Shown: positions 19,506 through 27,361 of the stretch, one piece after another
Numbering within the stretch: position 1 is the stretch's first letter
How the letters are laid out: each line of letters opens with the position of its first letter
Position numbers and translations under genes: made by a program
Origin: Desulfuromonadales bacterium
Lineage (GTDB): Bacteria > Desulfobacterota > Desulfuromonadia > Desulfuromonadales > Syntrophotaleaceae
Assembly (NCBI GenBank): GCA_030613545.1
Contig: JAUWLU010000008.1
Location: forward strand, 1-37,093
Reading direction: 5' to 3'
DNA length: 37,093 nucleotides
The notes under the pieces: model-generated
Databases searched by the model: none
Told to the model about the DNA's origin: nothing
What the model saw: the letters and a program-made list of their open reading frames with translations, nothing else

Positions 19506-20345
19506 ATGAAAATCATCCTGGCCGACAGCGCCGGTTTCTGTTTCGGAGTTAAGCGGGCCACCCAGTTGGCCTTCAAGGCGGCGGAGGAGAATTGTCCGAT
19601 CTGCTCCCTCGGTCCCATTATTCATTCGCCCCAGGTGGTGGAAAAACTTGAGAACAAAGGGGTGAAGGTGGTGGAGAGGGTCGAGGATATCGAAGCGGGC
19701 ATGGTAGTCATTCGTTCGCACGGCATCACCGCCGGTGAACTGGCCGATATTCACGCCCGCAACCTGACCCCGGTCGATGCCACCTGTCCCTTCGTCAAGA
19801 AGGCTCAGGATTACGCCGCCCTGCTTTGCGCCGAAGGCTATTCGGTGGTGTTGGTGGGGGAGAAGGACCACCCAGAGGTGCAGGGCATCATCTCCTATAC
19901 CCGCGGTGCCGAGGTGGCGGTGGTGGCCGACCGCGAAGAGGCGCAGCGCCTGCCGAACAAAACCAAGATCGGTATCGTGGCCCAGACCACCCAGTCCTTT
20001 GAAAACCTCCGCCAGGTGACCGGTGTCTGCCTCGATAAAAGCAAGGAGGTGCGGGTCTTTAACACCATCTGCGATGCCACCTCGGTACGACAGGCCGAAG
20101 CGCGTAAAATCGCTCAACAGGCCGATCTGATGCTGGTCGTCGGCGGCTTCAACAGCGCCAACACCACTCGTCTGGCGCATATCTGCCGGGAGCTTCAGCC
20201 CAGGACCTATCATATCGAAACCGCTGCGCAGATCGACTTGCTGTGGTTCGCTGACGCCAAGACGGTGGGGATCACCGCCGGCGCATCCACGCCTCGCTGG
20301 ATTATCGACGAAGTGGTCAAGCGGGTAGCGTCTTTTGAAAATTAA
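19506..20345 (+). CDS. ispH: 4-hydroxy-3-methylbut-2-enyl diphosphate reductase
   Basis: IspH makes isopentenyl and dimethylallyl diphosphate in the last step of the MEP isoprenoid pathway. The gene encodes 279 residues. The three iron-sulfur cysteines are at about residue 12 (GFCFGVKRA), 94 (DATCPFVKK) and 189 (NTICDATSVRQ). The TxxHGI-type region appears as IRSHGI, and GASTPRWIIDEV is near the C-terminus. GGGAGGA lies before the ATG at 19506. In this organism it stands in the cmk-ispH-rpsA order seen in related genomes. Confidence 0.97.
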   Translation: MKIILADSAGFCFGVKRATQLAFKAAEENCPICSLGPIIHSPQVVEKLENKGVKVVERVEDIEAGMVVIRSHGITAGELADIHARNLTPVDATCPFVKKAQDYAALLCAEGYSVVLVGEKDHPEVQGIISYTRGAEVAVVADREEAQRLPNKTKIGIVAQTTQSFENLRQVTGVCLDKSKEVRVFNTICDATSVRQAEARKIAQQADLMLVVGGFNSANTTRLAHICRELQPRTYHIETAAQIDLLWFADAKTVGITAGASTPRWIIDEVVKRVASFEN

Positions 20346-20389
20346 ATAAGGGTTTGTTTTTTTTTTGATTCGTGTTATCTTCCCCGCCG

Positions 20390-20421
20390 TGACTCAAAGT
20401 CATGCTGTCGTCAGACGACAG
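20390..20421 (+). other. two small inverted repeats in the rpsA leader
   Basis: TGACT/AGTCA (20390-20402, 3-base loop) and CTGTCGT/ACGACAG (20405-20421, 3-base loop) lie back to back between ispH and rpsA, after a run of ten T (20357-20366). In the leader RNA they would form two hairpins about 30 bases before the start. A role in rpsA control is possible but only inferred. Confidence 0.4.
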
Positions 20422-20450
20422 GATTATTCCGAGGGGGTACGTTACTAACA

Positions 20451-22196
20451 ATGGTGGAAAGCAAAGAGAAAATCGACAAGAACAAGGAAGTGGATCTGTT
20501 TGGCGATGACCTGGAGATGGAGGAAGGCGAGCAGAGTTTTAGCGAGCTTTTCGAAAGCAGCATCAAGGAGCTGAACGTCGGAGATGTGGTCGAAGGGACT
20601 ATCGTCCAGATCAATCCTGACACGGTGGTGGTCGATGTCGGCTATAAGTCCGAAGGCATCATCCCGCTCTCCGAGCTGGCCGATGAAAACGGCGAGGTCA
20701 ACGTTGAAGTTGGGGGCAAGCTCGATGTTCTGTTCGAGCGCCGCGAAAACGAAAACGGTCTGATCGGTCTGTCCAAGGAAAAAGCCGATCGGCAGAAGAT
20801 CTGGAACGCCCTGGAAGAAGACGCAGTGGTTGAAGGACGAATTGTCAACCGCATCAAGGGTGGCCTGTCCGTCGATATCGGCGTTACGGCGTTCCTGCCC
20901 GGTTCTCAGGTTGATCTGCGACCGGTACGCAATCTCGACAAACTCCTCGGTGAAAGCTTCGATTTCAAGATTATCAAACTCAATAAGCGGCGCGGTAATA
21001 TCGTGCTGTCCCGCCGGGTGCTGCTCGAAGAACTGCGTGAGAGTCAGCGCAAGGAGACCCTCGACACTCTGGCCGAAGGTCAGGAAATCGAAGGTGTGGT
21101 CAAGAATCTCACCGATTACGGTGCGTTTATCGACCTGGGCGGCATCGATGGCCTTCTGCATATTACCGATATGTCTTGGGGCCGCGTGGCGCATCCTTCC
21201 GATGTGCTGGCTGTCGGCGACAAGATCAAGGTCAAGGTTCTCAAGTTCGACCAGGAGAAGGAGCGCGTCTCCCTCGGCCTTAAGCAGTTGATTCCCGATC
21301 CCTGGCTCAACGTCGCCGAAAAATATCCGGTTAGCACCCGTGTCAGCGGCAAGGTTGTCAGCCTGACCGATTACGGTGCGTTCGTCGAACTGAATGAAGG
21401 GGTAGAAGGTTTGATCCACGTCTCTGAAATGAGCTGGACCAAGCGCATCAAGCATCCCAACAAGCTGCTCAGCGTTGGCGACGAAATCGAAACCGTCGTG
21501 CTGGCTCTCGATACTCCGAGCCGTCGTATTTCCCTCGGCCTGAAACAGATCGAGCGCAATCCCTGGGAAGTCATTGGCGAGAAGTTCCCCATCGGCACCA
21601 TTATCGAAGGTCAAGTCAAGAACATTACAGACTTCGGCATCTTTGTTGGTGTCGACGAAGGTATTGACGGTCTGGTGCATATCTCCGACCTGTCCTGGAC
21701 CAAGCGTATCAAGCATCCTTCTGAACTCTACAAGAAGGGCGATCTGGTTAAGGCGGTAGTTCTCAATATCGACCAGGACAACGAGCGTTTCTCCCTGGGT
21801 GTTAAGCAGCTTGCTGCCGATCCCTGGCAGACCATCAGCACCCGCTACGCTTCTGGCACCTTGATCACCGGCAAGGTGACTTCGGTGACCGATTTCGGCA
21901 TCTTCCTGGAAGTTGAAGAGGGTATCGAAGGGTTGATTCACGTCTCCGAGATCAGCAAGGAGAAGATCGACACGCCGAAGGATTTCGCCAATGTCGGTGA
22001 CTCCCTCGAGGCGGTCGTGCTGCATGTCGACACTAGCGAGCGCAAGATCGCTCTGTCGATCAAGAGTCTGGCTCGGCAAAAGGAAAAAGCCGAGGTTGAT
22101 GAGTTCATGGGGGCACAGAAGAATGCTACCTCCAGCCTGGGTGAGCTGCTCCAGGGCGCCATGAAAAAGGCCGGTGGCGATAACGACGAAGAATAA
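20451..22196 (+). CDS. rpsA: 30S ribosomal protein S1
   Basis: S1 helps the ribosome bind and unwind mRNA. The gene encodes 581 residues with six S1 (OB-fold) repeats starting near residues 44, 130, 210, 295, 382 and 470. The best-conserved repeats carry the LTDYGAFVEL or VTDFGIFLEV pattern followed by GLIHVSEMSW. The acidic N-terminal segment (EVDLFGDDLEMEEGEQ) is longer than in E. coli. AGGGGG lies 13 bases before the ATG, a long spacing that fits a gene known for atypical initiation in other bacteria. A GC-rich hairpin follows the stop. Confidence 0.97.
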   Translation: MVESKEKIDKNKEVDLFGDDLEMEEGEQSFSELFESSIKELNVGDVVEGTIVQINPDTVVVDVGYKSEGIIPLSELADENGEVNVEVGGKLDVLFERRENENGLIGLSKEKADRQKIWNALEEDAVVEGRIVNRIKGGLSVDIGVTAFLPGSQVDLRPVRNLDKLLGESFDFKIIKLNKRRGNIVLSRRVLLEELRESQRKETLDTLAEGQEIEGVVKNLTDYGAFIDLGGIDGLLHITDMSWGRVAHPSDVLAVGDKIKVKVLKFDQEKERVSLGLKQLIPDPWLNVAEKYPVSTRVSGKVVSLTDYGAFVELNEGVEGLIHVSEMSWTKRIKHPNKLLSVGDEIETVVLALDTPSRRISLGLKQIERNPWEVIGEKFPIGTIIEGQVKNITDFGIFVGVDEGIDGLVHISDLSWTKRIKHPSELYKKGDLVKAVVLNIDQDNERFSLGVKQLAADPWQTISTRYASGTLITGKVTSVTDFGIFLEVEEGIEGLIHVSEISKEKIDTPKDFANVGDSLEAVVLHVDTSERKIALSIKSLARQKEKAEVDEFMGAQKNATSSLGELLQGAMKKAGGDNDEE

Positions 22197-22211
22197 CAGT
22201 GGTCTAATTCT

Positions 22212-22245
22212 CGAAGCCCGTGCGGTCTCTGGCCGCCGGGCTTCG
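22212..22245 (+). terminator. hairpin after rpsA, possible weak terminator
   Basis: CGAAGCCCG (22212-22220) pairs with CGGGCTTCG (22237-22245), with further GCGG/CCGC pairing inside. It is followed by TCTGTTT rather than a clean T-run, so partial termination before sppA is the most it suggests. Confidence 0.5.
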
Positions 22246-22265
22246 TCTGTTTGACGGAATAACTC

Positions 22266-23150
22266 ATGAAGAAACGACCATTTTTGATGGCCCTGCTTAC
22301 CCTCGGGGCCATTTTTCTTTTTTTCCTGCTTCTGATCGTGGTGGTCGGCAAGATGTCGGGTCGCTCGAGCCGTTTTGTGCTGGGGGATAAAATCGGCTAT
22401 GTCACCATCGCCGGGGCCATCACTTCATCTGAAAAGATCATCGAGCAGATCGATGATTTTAAAGAAGACAACTCGGTCAAGGCCATCGTTCTGCGGGTTA
22501 ATTCCCCGGGGGGCGGGGTCAGCCCTTCGCAGGAAATTTACGATGAGGTCAGGGCGGCCGCTGCCGTTAAGCCGGTAGTCGTCTCCATGGGCTCGGTAGC
22601 CGCTTCTGGCGGTTACTATATCGCCGTTCCTGCCCAGCGTATCCTGGCCAACCCCGGCACCATCACCGGCAGTATCGGCGTCATCATGCAGTTTACTAAT
22701 GTTGAAGAACTGCTGGGCAAGGTCGGTTTGAAGAGCCAGGTGGTCAAAAGCGGCCTACACAAGGATATCGGTTCCCCTGTGCGGCCTATGTCTACTGCTG
22801 ATCGCGAGATTCTGCAATCGCTGATCGATGATGTCTATGCTCAGTTTGTGCAGGCTGTGGCCGAGTCCCGGCAGATGGATCCGGATAAGGTCCGGCAGCT
22901 TGCCGACGGCCGCATCTTTACCGGACGCCAGGCCTTGCAGGCCGGCCTGGTCGATGAGCTGGGCGGCTATCGAGATGCTATTCGAGTGGCTGCCGAACTG
23001 GCTGGTATCGAGGGAACGCCGAAAGTGGTCTACCCGAAACCGGACAAAGAAGAATGGCTGGAATATTTTATTCGAGAGACTGCGCAGCTGGTTAAGCAGG
23101 GCGTACAAAATGGTGATGCCGGCCTGCAGTTTCTCTGGTCTGGGAAATAG
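22266..23150 (+). CDS. sppA: signal peptide peptidase SppA
   Basis: SppA is a membrane-bound serine peptidase that degrades released signal peptides. The gene encodes 294 residues, the short single-domain form. One N-terminal membrane helix at about residues 7-29 anchors it. LRVNSPGGGVSPSQEIYDE is the family block. The catalytic serine is in GSVAASGGYYIA at about residue 114, and the general-base lysine is in KSGLHKDIGSP at about residue 166. The 52-residue gap matches the gap in the short Bacillus enzyme. It sits between rpsA and ihfB and is probably cotranscribed with ihfB. Confidence 0.95.
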   Translation: MKKRPFLMALLTLGAIFLFFLLLIVVVGKMSGRSSRFVLGDKIGYVTIAGAITSSEKIIEQIDDFKEDNSVKAIVLRVNSPGGGVSPSQEIYDEVRAAAAVKPVVVSMGSVAASGGYYIAVPAQRILANPGTITGSIGVIMQFTNVEELLGKVGLKSQVVKSGLHKDIGSPVRPMSTADREILQSLIDDVYAQFVQAVAESRQMDPDKVRQLADGRIFTGRQALQAGLVDELGGYRDAIRVAAELAGIEGTPKVVYPKPDKEEWLEYFIRETAQLVKQGVQNGDAGLQFLWSGK

Positions 23151-23159
23151 GAGGGTGAC

Positions 23160-23447
23160 ATGACGAAAAGTGAATTGATCGAAAAGCTGTCCTATAGCAA
23201 CAACCTGTTGGGGAAAAAAGAATCGGAACTGGTAGTCAATACGCTGCTTGACGGAATTCGCAACGCCCTGGTTGAGGGGCAGCGGGTAGAGATTCGTGGT
23301 TTCGGGTCCTTCACCGTTCGTACTCGCGATGCTCGTGAAGCTCGCAATCCCAAGAGTGGTGAGGTGGTGCAGATCGCTGCTAAAAAAACCGCTTTCTTCA
23401 AGACGGGCAAGGAACTTCGGGAGCGGGTCGACAACGGAAACGGGTAG
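23160..23447 (+). CDS. ihfB: integration host factor beta subunit (HU/IHF family)
   Basis: This gene encodes a 95-residue DNA-bending protein. It starts with MTKSELIEKL, as IHF-beta proteins do, and has VEIRGFGSFTVRTRDAREARNPKSGEVV minus-groove arm residues (the RNPKSG turn carries the intercalating proline), followed by a FFKTGKELR C-terminus. The order rpsA, then sppA, then this gene recalls the rpsA-ihfB neighbourhood of enterobacteria and supports beta subunit rather than HU. GGAGGG lies before the ATG. Confidence 0.92.
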   Translation: MTKSELIEKLSYSNNLLGKKESELVVNTLLDGIRNALVEGQRVEIRGFGSFTVRTRDAREARNPKSGEVVQIAAKKTAFFKTGKELRERVDNGNG

Positions 23448-23488
23448 GGCTTGCGTAGCCCACTTGATTCGCATTGGAATAACTCACG

Positions 23489-23875
23489 ATGAAGCCGAAT
23501 ACCCATTTAGCCATCTCGCCGACCTGGGTTGGAACGCTGGTCGACCTTTCCGATAGGCGGGCCGTTGCCCAGCTTAAAACCCGTGCAGAGATGTGTGCCG
23601 ATGATGCTGGCCTGGTCCATGGCGGTTTTGCCTTTGGCCTGGCCGATTATGCCGCTATGCTGGCGATAAATGACCCCTATGTGGTGCTCGGCGCGGCTGA
23701 AACAAAGTTTCTGGCTCCTGTTCGGTGCGGCGAAGTGATGGTCGCCACTGCTGAGGTTGTGACCGAACAAGGGAAGAAATGTCAGGTTGAATGCCAGGTT
23801 GCGGTCGGTGATCGAGTGGTTTTTGAAGGCCGCTTCACCTGTTTTATTTTGCAGAAGCATATTTTTGATCAGTGA
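23489..23875 (+). CDS. hotdog-fold thioesterase-like protein
   Basis: This gene encodes 128 residues. The pattern LVHGGFAFGLADYAAMLAIN is the central helix region of hotdog-fold thioesterases of the PaaI/FlK type, and LGAAETKFLAPVRCGEVMVATAEV is the following strand region. These enzymes commonly hydrolyse acyl-CoA, but the substrate is not predictable here. The ribosome site is weak (GGAA about 10 bases upstream). It follows ihfB by 41 bases and ends before a strong terminator. Confidence 0.82.
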   Translation: MKPNTHLAISPTWVGTLVDLSDRRAVAQLKTRAEMCADDAGLVHGGFAFGLADYAAMLAINDPYVVLGAAETKFLAPVRCGEVMVATAEVVTEQGKKCQVECQVAVGDRVVFEGRFTCFILQKHIFDQ

Positions 23876-23931
23876 CCCAGGTCTCTAGTGTTGGCAGGAG
23901 GATCCGTTCTGCCGCGCTCCTAAAATCATAT

Positions 23932-23974
23932 CGAAAAGGCCCAGTCCTGGATAAGGACGGGGCCTTTTCGTTTT
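23932..23974 (+). terminator. strong intrinsic terminator after the rpsA-to-thioesterase series
   Basis: CGAAAAGGCCC-A-GTCCT pairs with AGGAC-G-GGGCCTTTTCG (23932-23970) with a single internal mismatch and a short loop, followed by TTTT. It is the longest stem in this half of the window. Confidence 0.9.
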
Positions 23975-24368
23975 CAGGGATCTTTTGGAGTGCAAAAGGT
24001 CGCCACTGCTGATTGATCTCTCCGGGATGCCGGAAGCCTCCTGTAATCATGACCGTTAAAAAATATCCGCTCTCGACAGTCACTTCAGGCGTCCCACTTC
24101 GTGGTGGGCTGGCTCACCATGACCCAGGCCGAGGGCTTTGTGTCAGAGATGTTGGTCATCGATTATAAGAAGGATCTCCGGTCATCCCAGAGATGGGTCA
24201 GGGCCAAATGCCCTTGTGTTTTTAGATTAGCAGGGTCCCGCTTCCTGTCAACCGGCCTAGGGATCTTTTCCCCTGCTTAATGAGTGGCAATAATGCCAAG
24301 ACAGGTCTGCTGAGGGTATGTTATTATCCGCTCCAGCAGTGGTAACAGGTATTGGGAGGTTCGCCAGG
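23975..24368. other. gene-free region with hairpins and a minus-strand promoter-like site
   Basis: No convincing gene was found. The region holds small hairpins at 23982-23998 (CTTTTG/CAAAAG), 24093-24108 (CCCAC/GTGGG) and 24200-24214 (AGGGC/GCCCT), and a minus-strand promoter-like site at 24224-24251. The region is long for this compact stretch, so an untranslated RNA is possible. The ribosome site for the pseudouridine synthase lies at its end. Confidence 0.5.
24224..24251 (-). promoter_or_regulatory. minus-strand promoter-like site
   Basis: Read on the minus strand: TTGACA (24251-24246), a 16-base spacer, then TAATCT (24229-24224), preceded by TGC to give an extended -10. No minus-strand gene lies downstream before the terminator at 23932-23974. 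Confidence 0.4.
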
Positions 24369-25286
24369 ATGTCGTCCAGGATCTACCGTCTCACCGTCGA
24401 TTCACAGGCTGAAGGCCTGCGCATCGATCAGTATATCGCCAGTCAGGTTGCAGATCTTTCCGGGGGAATTGTTCGCAAGGTCATTGACCTCGGCGGTATT
24501 CATGTGGCAGGGCGCCGCATAGGCCGCTGCTCCCAGACGGTGCGCGCTGGGCAGTCCGTCGAGGTTTATCTCGACGGCCGCTCCCTCGATATATTTTCCC
24601 TCTGCGCCGGGCAGGTTCTGTTTCAGGATGCCTATCTGCTGGTTATCGATAAACCGCCTGGTATTGACTTTCAACCGACCCATGCTCGCTTTAAAGGGAC
24701 CCTCTACCATGCCGTCCGACGCCATATGGAGAGCGCAACGGGTGGCAAGGGAAATGTCAGCCTCGGTATGGTGCAGCGCCTCGATCGGGATACCTCCGGG
24801 GCGACGGTCTTTTCCATTCACCAGCGCGCTCACCGTGCCATGACCCGTATGTTTGCCGATCGCCGGGTTGATAAGCGCTATCGGACTCTGGTGGCCGGTC
24901 GGCCGGCTGACAAAGAAGGAGAGTTTCGCTCTCTGCTGGCCCGTCAACATCGCACCAATCTGATGAAGTCCGTGCAAAAGGGCGGCAAGGAAGCCATCAC
25001 GCGCTACCGCGTGGTCGAGGAATTTGCCGACTGTGCGCTGATCGAGGTGGAGCTGGTAACGGGTCGGTCCCATCAGATTCGAGCCCACTTTTCCGAGGCC
25101 GGGCACCCGTTGCTGGGTGATCGACGCTACGGCGGCCCCTCTTTTGTCTCAGGTCGCGAGGTCGAGCGCTCGATGCTGCATGCGTTTCGGCTCTCTTTTG
25201 AACATCCCGTGAGCCGTGAACCTGTGATGTTTGAAGCTTCCCTGCCTGAGGATATGGCCGGCTTGCTTGCTCATCTGGTCGCCTGA
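24369..25286 (+). CDS. RluA family pseudouridine synthase
   Basis: This protein converts specific uridines in rRNA or tRNA to pseudouridine. It has 305 residues from the chosen ATG. An N-terminal S4-like RNA-binding segment (LRIDQYIASQVADLSGG to GGIHVAGRR) precedes the catalytic domain. VIDKPPGIDFQP and QRLDRDTSG carry the catalytic aspartate near residue 139, and TGRSHQIRAHFSEAGHPLLGD is conserved in RluA/RluD. The exact RNA target is not clear. The ATG at 24369 has GGGAGG 8 bases upstream; an ATG at 24318 in the same frame is an alternative that would add 17 residues unrelated to the S4 fold. Confidence 0.92.
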   Translation: MSSRIYRLTVDSQAEGLRIDQYIASQVADLSGGIVRKVIDLGGIHVAGRRIGRCSQTVRAGQSVEVYLDGRSLDIFSLCAGQVLFQDAYLLVIDKPPGIDFQPTHARFKGTLYHAVRRHMESATGGKGNVSLGMVQRLDRDTSGATVFSIHQRAHRAMTRMFADRRVDKRYRTLVAGRPADKEGEFRSLLARQHRTNLMKSVQKGGKEAITRYRVVEEFADCALIEVELVTGRSHQIRAHFSEAGHPLLGDRRYGGPSFVSGREVERSMLHAFRLSFEHPVSREPVMFEASLPEDMAGLLAHLVA

Positions 25287-25339
25287 TTTGTTTCCGACAA
25301 AATATTTCAGGAACCTTGGACTGCTTTGAAGGATTATTT

Positions 25340-26125
25340 ATGCTGACCTACCCCCAGATCGATCCGGTTATTGTCCAGATCGGGCCTCTCGCCATCCGTT
25401 GGTACGGCCTTATGTATCTACTCGGTTTCGTTGCCGCCTACTACCTGATTCGGCACCTGTGCCGCTGGCGGCGGTTGCCGCTGAACAGTGCCGAGGTCTC
25501 CGATCTGCTTTTTTATTGTGTGCTCGGGGTTATTCTCGGCGGCCGGCTCGGTTATGTGCTCTTTTACGATCTTTCCTACTATCTGGAACATCCGCTGGAG
25601 ATTCTGGCGGTCTGGCAAGGGGGAATGAGCTTTCACGGTGGGCTCAGCGGCGTGGTGCTGTCGGCCTCGTTCTTTTGCCTGCGTAAAAAATTGCCCTGGC
25701 TGCTGACCGCCGATGTGTTGGTGACGGCCGCTACCATCGGTCTCGGTCTCGGCCGGCTTGGCAACTTTATCAACGGCGAATTGTGGGGCAGGGTGACCGA
25801 TGTTCCCTGGGGTATGGTCTTCCCCGGCGCCGGACCCTTGCCGCGCCATCCCAGCCAGCTCTATGAAGCGGGCCTGGAGGGCGGAGTACTCTTTGCGCTT
25901 CTCTATCTGTTACATCGCCGTCGCTTGGCGCCTGGAGTGCCGTTCTTTTCTTTCTGTCTGCTTTACGGGCTGTTTCGTTTCGGGGTCGAATTTGTTCGAG
26001 AGCCCGATGCTCACATCGGCTTTTTGTGGGGGGCTGCCACCATGGGACAGTTGCTGTCGCTGCCCATGGTGCTGATCGGCCTGATCGGTCTCGGCTGGAT
26101 TCTTCTGGACAGGAGGAGTGAATGA
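25340..26125 (+). CDS. lgt: phosphatidylglycerol:prolipoprotein diacylglyceryl transferase
   Basis: Lgt adds diacylglycerol to the lipobox cysteine of prelipoproteins in the inner membrane. The gene encodes 261 residues with about seven hydrophobic helices. IRWYGLMYLLGF is at the first helix, SFHGGLSG near residue 97 holds the conserved histidine, and the signature GRLGNFINGELWGR starts near residue 138. RHPSQLYEA and FRFGVEFVREPD follow. AAGGA lies upstream of ATG 25340, preferred to an in-frame TTG 24 bases earlier. The HAD gene overlaps its stop by four bases. Several lipoproteins in this window would be its substrates. Confidence 0.97.
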   Translation: MLTYPQIDPVIVQIGPLAIRWYGLMYLLGFVAAYYLIRHLCRWRRLPLNSAEVSDLLFYCVLGVILGGRLGYVLFYDLSYYLEHPLEILAVWQGGMSFHGGLSGVVLSASFFCLRKKLPWLLTADVLVTAATIGLGLGRLGNFINGELWGRVTDVPWGMVFPGAGPLPRHPSQLYEAGLEGGVLFALLYLLHRRRLAPGVPFFSFCLLYGLFRFGVEFVREPDAHIGFLWGAATMGQLLSLPMVLIGLIGLGWILLDRRSE

Positions 26126-26739
26126 CCCGGGTCAGGGGGGTTATTTTCGATTGCGATGGGGTCTTGTTTGAGAGTCGCCAAGCCAACCTCGCTTATTACA
26201 ACACGGTCTTTGAGCGCTGTGGCTTTCCGCTGGTCAGCGAGGAGGAGCCGGACAAGGTGCATGTTTGCCATACCGCGGCCACACCGCAGGTCTTCGCGGC
26301 CCTGCTCAGTCCCCAGCAGGCGCAACAGGCCCTGGTCGTAGCTCGATGTCTCGATTACCGGCAGTTTGTACCGTTGATGATTCCCGAGCCCGATCTGCTG
26401 GAGGTTTTACAGGCTCTGCATGGCAAACGCTCCCTGGCCGTAGCCACCAATCGCGGCCATGGCGTCAAGGAACTGCTGGCCTTTTTCGGTCTGGACGATT
26501 TCTTTGTTACGGTGGTTAGCAGTGCCGATGTGGAACGGCCAAAGCCCCACCCCGACATGTTGCTGCTGGCGACCGAACGACTTGGCTTTGAGCCGCGCGA
26601 ACTGCTGTTTGTCGGCGATTCGGAACTCGATTGCCAAGCCGCCGGGGAAGCGGGTATCCCCTTTGTTGCCTATAAGAATACCTTTACCGGACAACAAGCA
26701 GTTAATGGTCATCGGGATTTGCTGGCGCTGCTGGCCTGA
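26122..26739 (+). CDS. HAD superfamily hydrolase (phosphoglycolate phosphatase-like)
   Basis: This gene encodes 205 residues. HAD motif I is IFDCDGVLFES, with aspartates at residues 10 and 12. Motif II is in LAVATNRG, motif III near RPKPHPDML, and motif IV is FVGDSELDCQAA. A helical cap lies between motifs I and II. The layout is that of the Gph/PGP-type small-molecule phosphatases, but the substrate is uncertain. The ATG overlaps the lgt TGA (ATGA), so it is translationally coupled to lgt. A copy of the 150-bp repeat begins 28 bases after its stop. Confidence 0.9.
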   Translation: MTRVRGVIFDCDGVLFESRQANLAYYNTVFERCGFPLVSEEEPDKVHVCHTAATPQVFAALLSPQQAQQALVVARCLDYRQFVPLMIPEPDLLEVLQALHGKRSLAVATNRGHGVKELLAFFGLDDFFVTVVSSADVERPKPHPDMLLLATERLGFEPRELLFVGDSELDCQAAGEAGIPFVAYKNTFTGQQAVNGHRDLLALLA

Positions 26740-26767
26740 TGATCCCCGTCTGAACGAAACAAATCTT

Positions 26768-26917
26768 GATGGCGTCGCAAAAAGTCCGCCCTACAGCGTT
26801 GCAGTGCTTTTTCAGGACTTCGCCATACTATATGTATGCCTTCACCCCTGAAAAACCACTACGCCTTGTAGCTCGAAAATTTTGCTTAGCCCTCTCGTGA
26901 CTTTTTGCGAAAGCATC
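26768..26917 (+). mobile_element. 150-bp stop-codon-associated repeat, copy 1 (MITE-like)
   Basis: The element runs from GATGGCG to GCATC with inverted ends (TCGCAAAAAGTC / GACTTTTTGCGA) and inner arms TTTTTCAGG / CCTGAAAAA. Direct repeats AATCTT flank it (26762-26767, 26918-26923). The right direct repeat overlaps the stop codon of the minus-strand anti-sigma gene (26922-26924). No open frame is evident. It lies between two convergent genes. Confidence 0.85.
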
Positions 26918-26921
26918 AATC

Positions 26922-27344
26922 TTAAAAGAGAACCTTTTCCATCTCCAGGACGTGCCCGCCGTCGTACTTGCGGTAGGAGACCCGATCCATCAGGGTCTTG
27001 ATGATAAAGATGCCGCGGCCGTGTTCAGCCAGGCAGGAAGGGTGCGGTTCCGGCAGGTTGCTGAAGTCGAATCCCTGCCCCTGGTCATATACCTTGATGG
27101 TCAGTTTGCGATTTTCTACTCGCAGGGTAACGTGCAGCGCTTCGCTACGTTTCGCGTCCGCGGTATGCTGGATGGCATTAGCCATCGCTTCGGTCAGCAC
27201 CAGGTTGATGTGATAGGCCAGTTCTTCCCGATCTCCCGGATAGGATTCCAGGCTTTGGGCGAGATATTCCCCTATCTTGCCGAGCAGGCGCAGATAACCT
27301 GTCTCGTTGGGAATCTTGATGTCGAGGAAGATACTTTCACTCAT
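26922..27344 (-). CDS. anti-sigma-type serine kinase / HATPase (RsbW-like)
   Basis: This gene encodes 140 residues. The GHKL ATPase motifs are present: the N box in LTEAMANAIQHTAD, the G1 box in VYDQGQGFDF, and the G2 box in HGRGIFIIKTLMDRVSY. This is the RsbW/SpoIIAB-like family, whose members bind sigma factors or phosphorylate STAS partners. The ATG at 27344 gives MSESIFLDI, the normal start; a longer open frame upstream is not part of the family. It lies 17 bases after the STAS antagonist gene, a classical partner pair. No sigma factor or PP2C phosphatase is seen in the window. Its TAA stop overlaps the flank of repeat copy 1. Confidence 0.88.
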   Translation of the reverse strand: MSESIFLDIKIPNETGYLRLLGKIGEYLAQSLESYPGDREELAYHINLVLTEAMANAIQHTADAKRSEALHVTLRVENRKLTIKVYDQGQGFDFSNLPEPHPSCLAEHGRGIFIIKTLMDRVSYRKYDGGHVLEMEKVLF

Positions 27345-27361
27345 AAGCACACCGAACAGGT

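Noticed and set aside
20405-20421. LexA-type box CTGT...ACAG before rpsA
   Set aside because: The spacing is one base too long for CTGT-N8-ACAG, and the pattern is better explained as a small hairpin.
23995-24045. Cobalamin riboswitch-like GCCACTG followed by GGGATGCCGG
   Set aside because: The rest of the conserved core and B12 box are absent, and no cobalamin gene is nearby.
24118-24280. Short plus-strand frame of about 53 codons in the gene-free gap
   Set aside because: No ribosome site, no recognisable motif, and no reason to prefer it over the minus-strand RNA idea.
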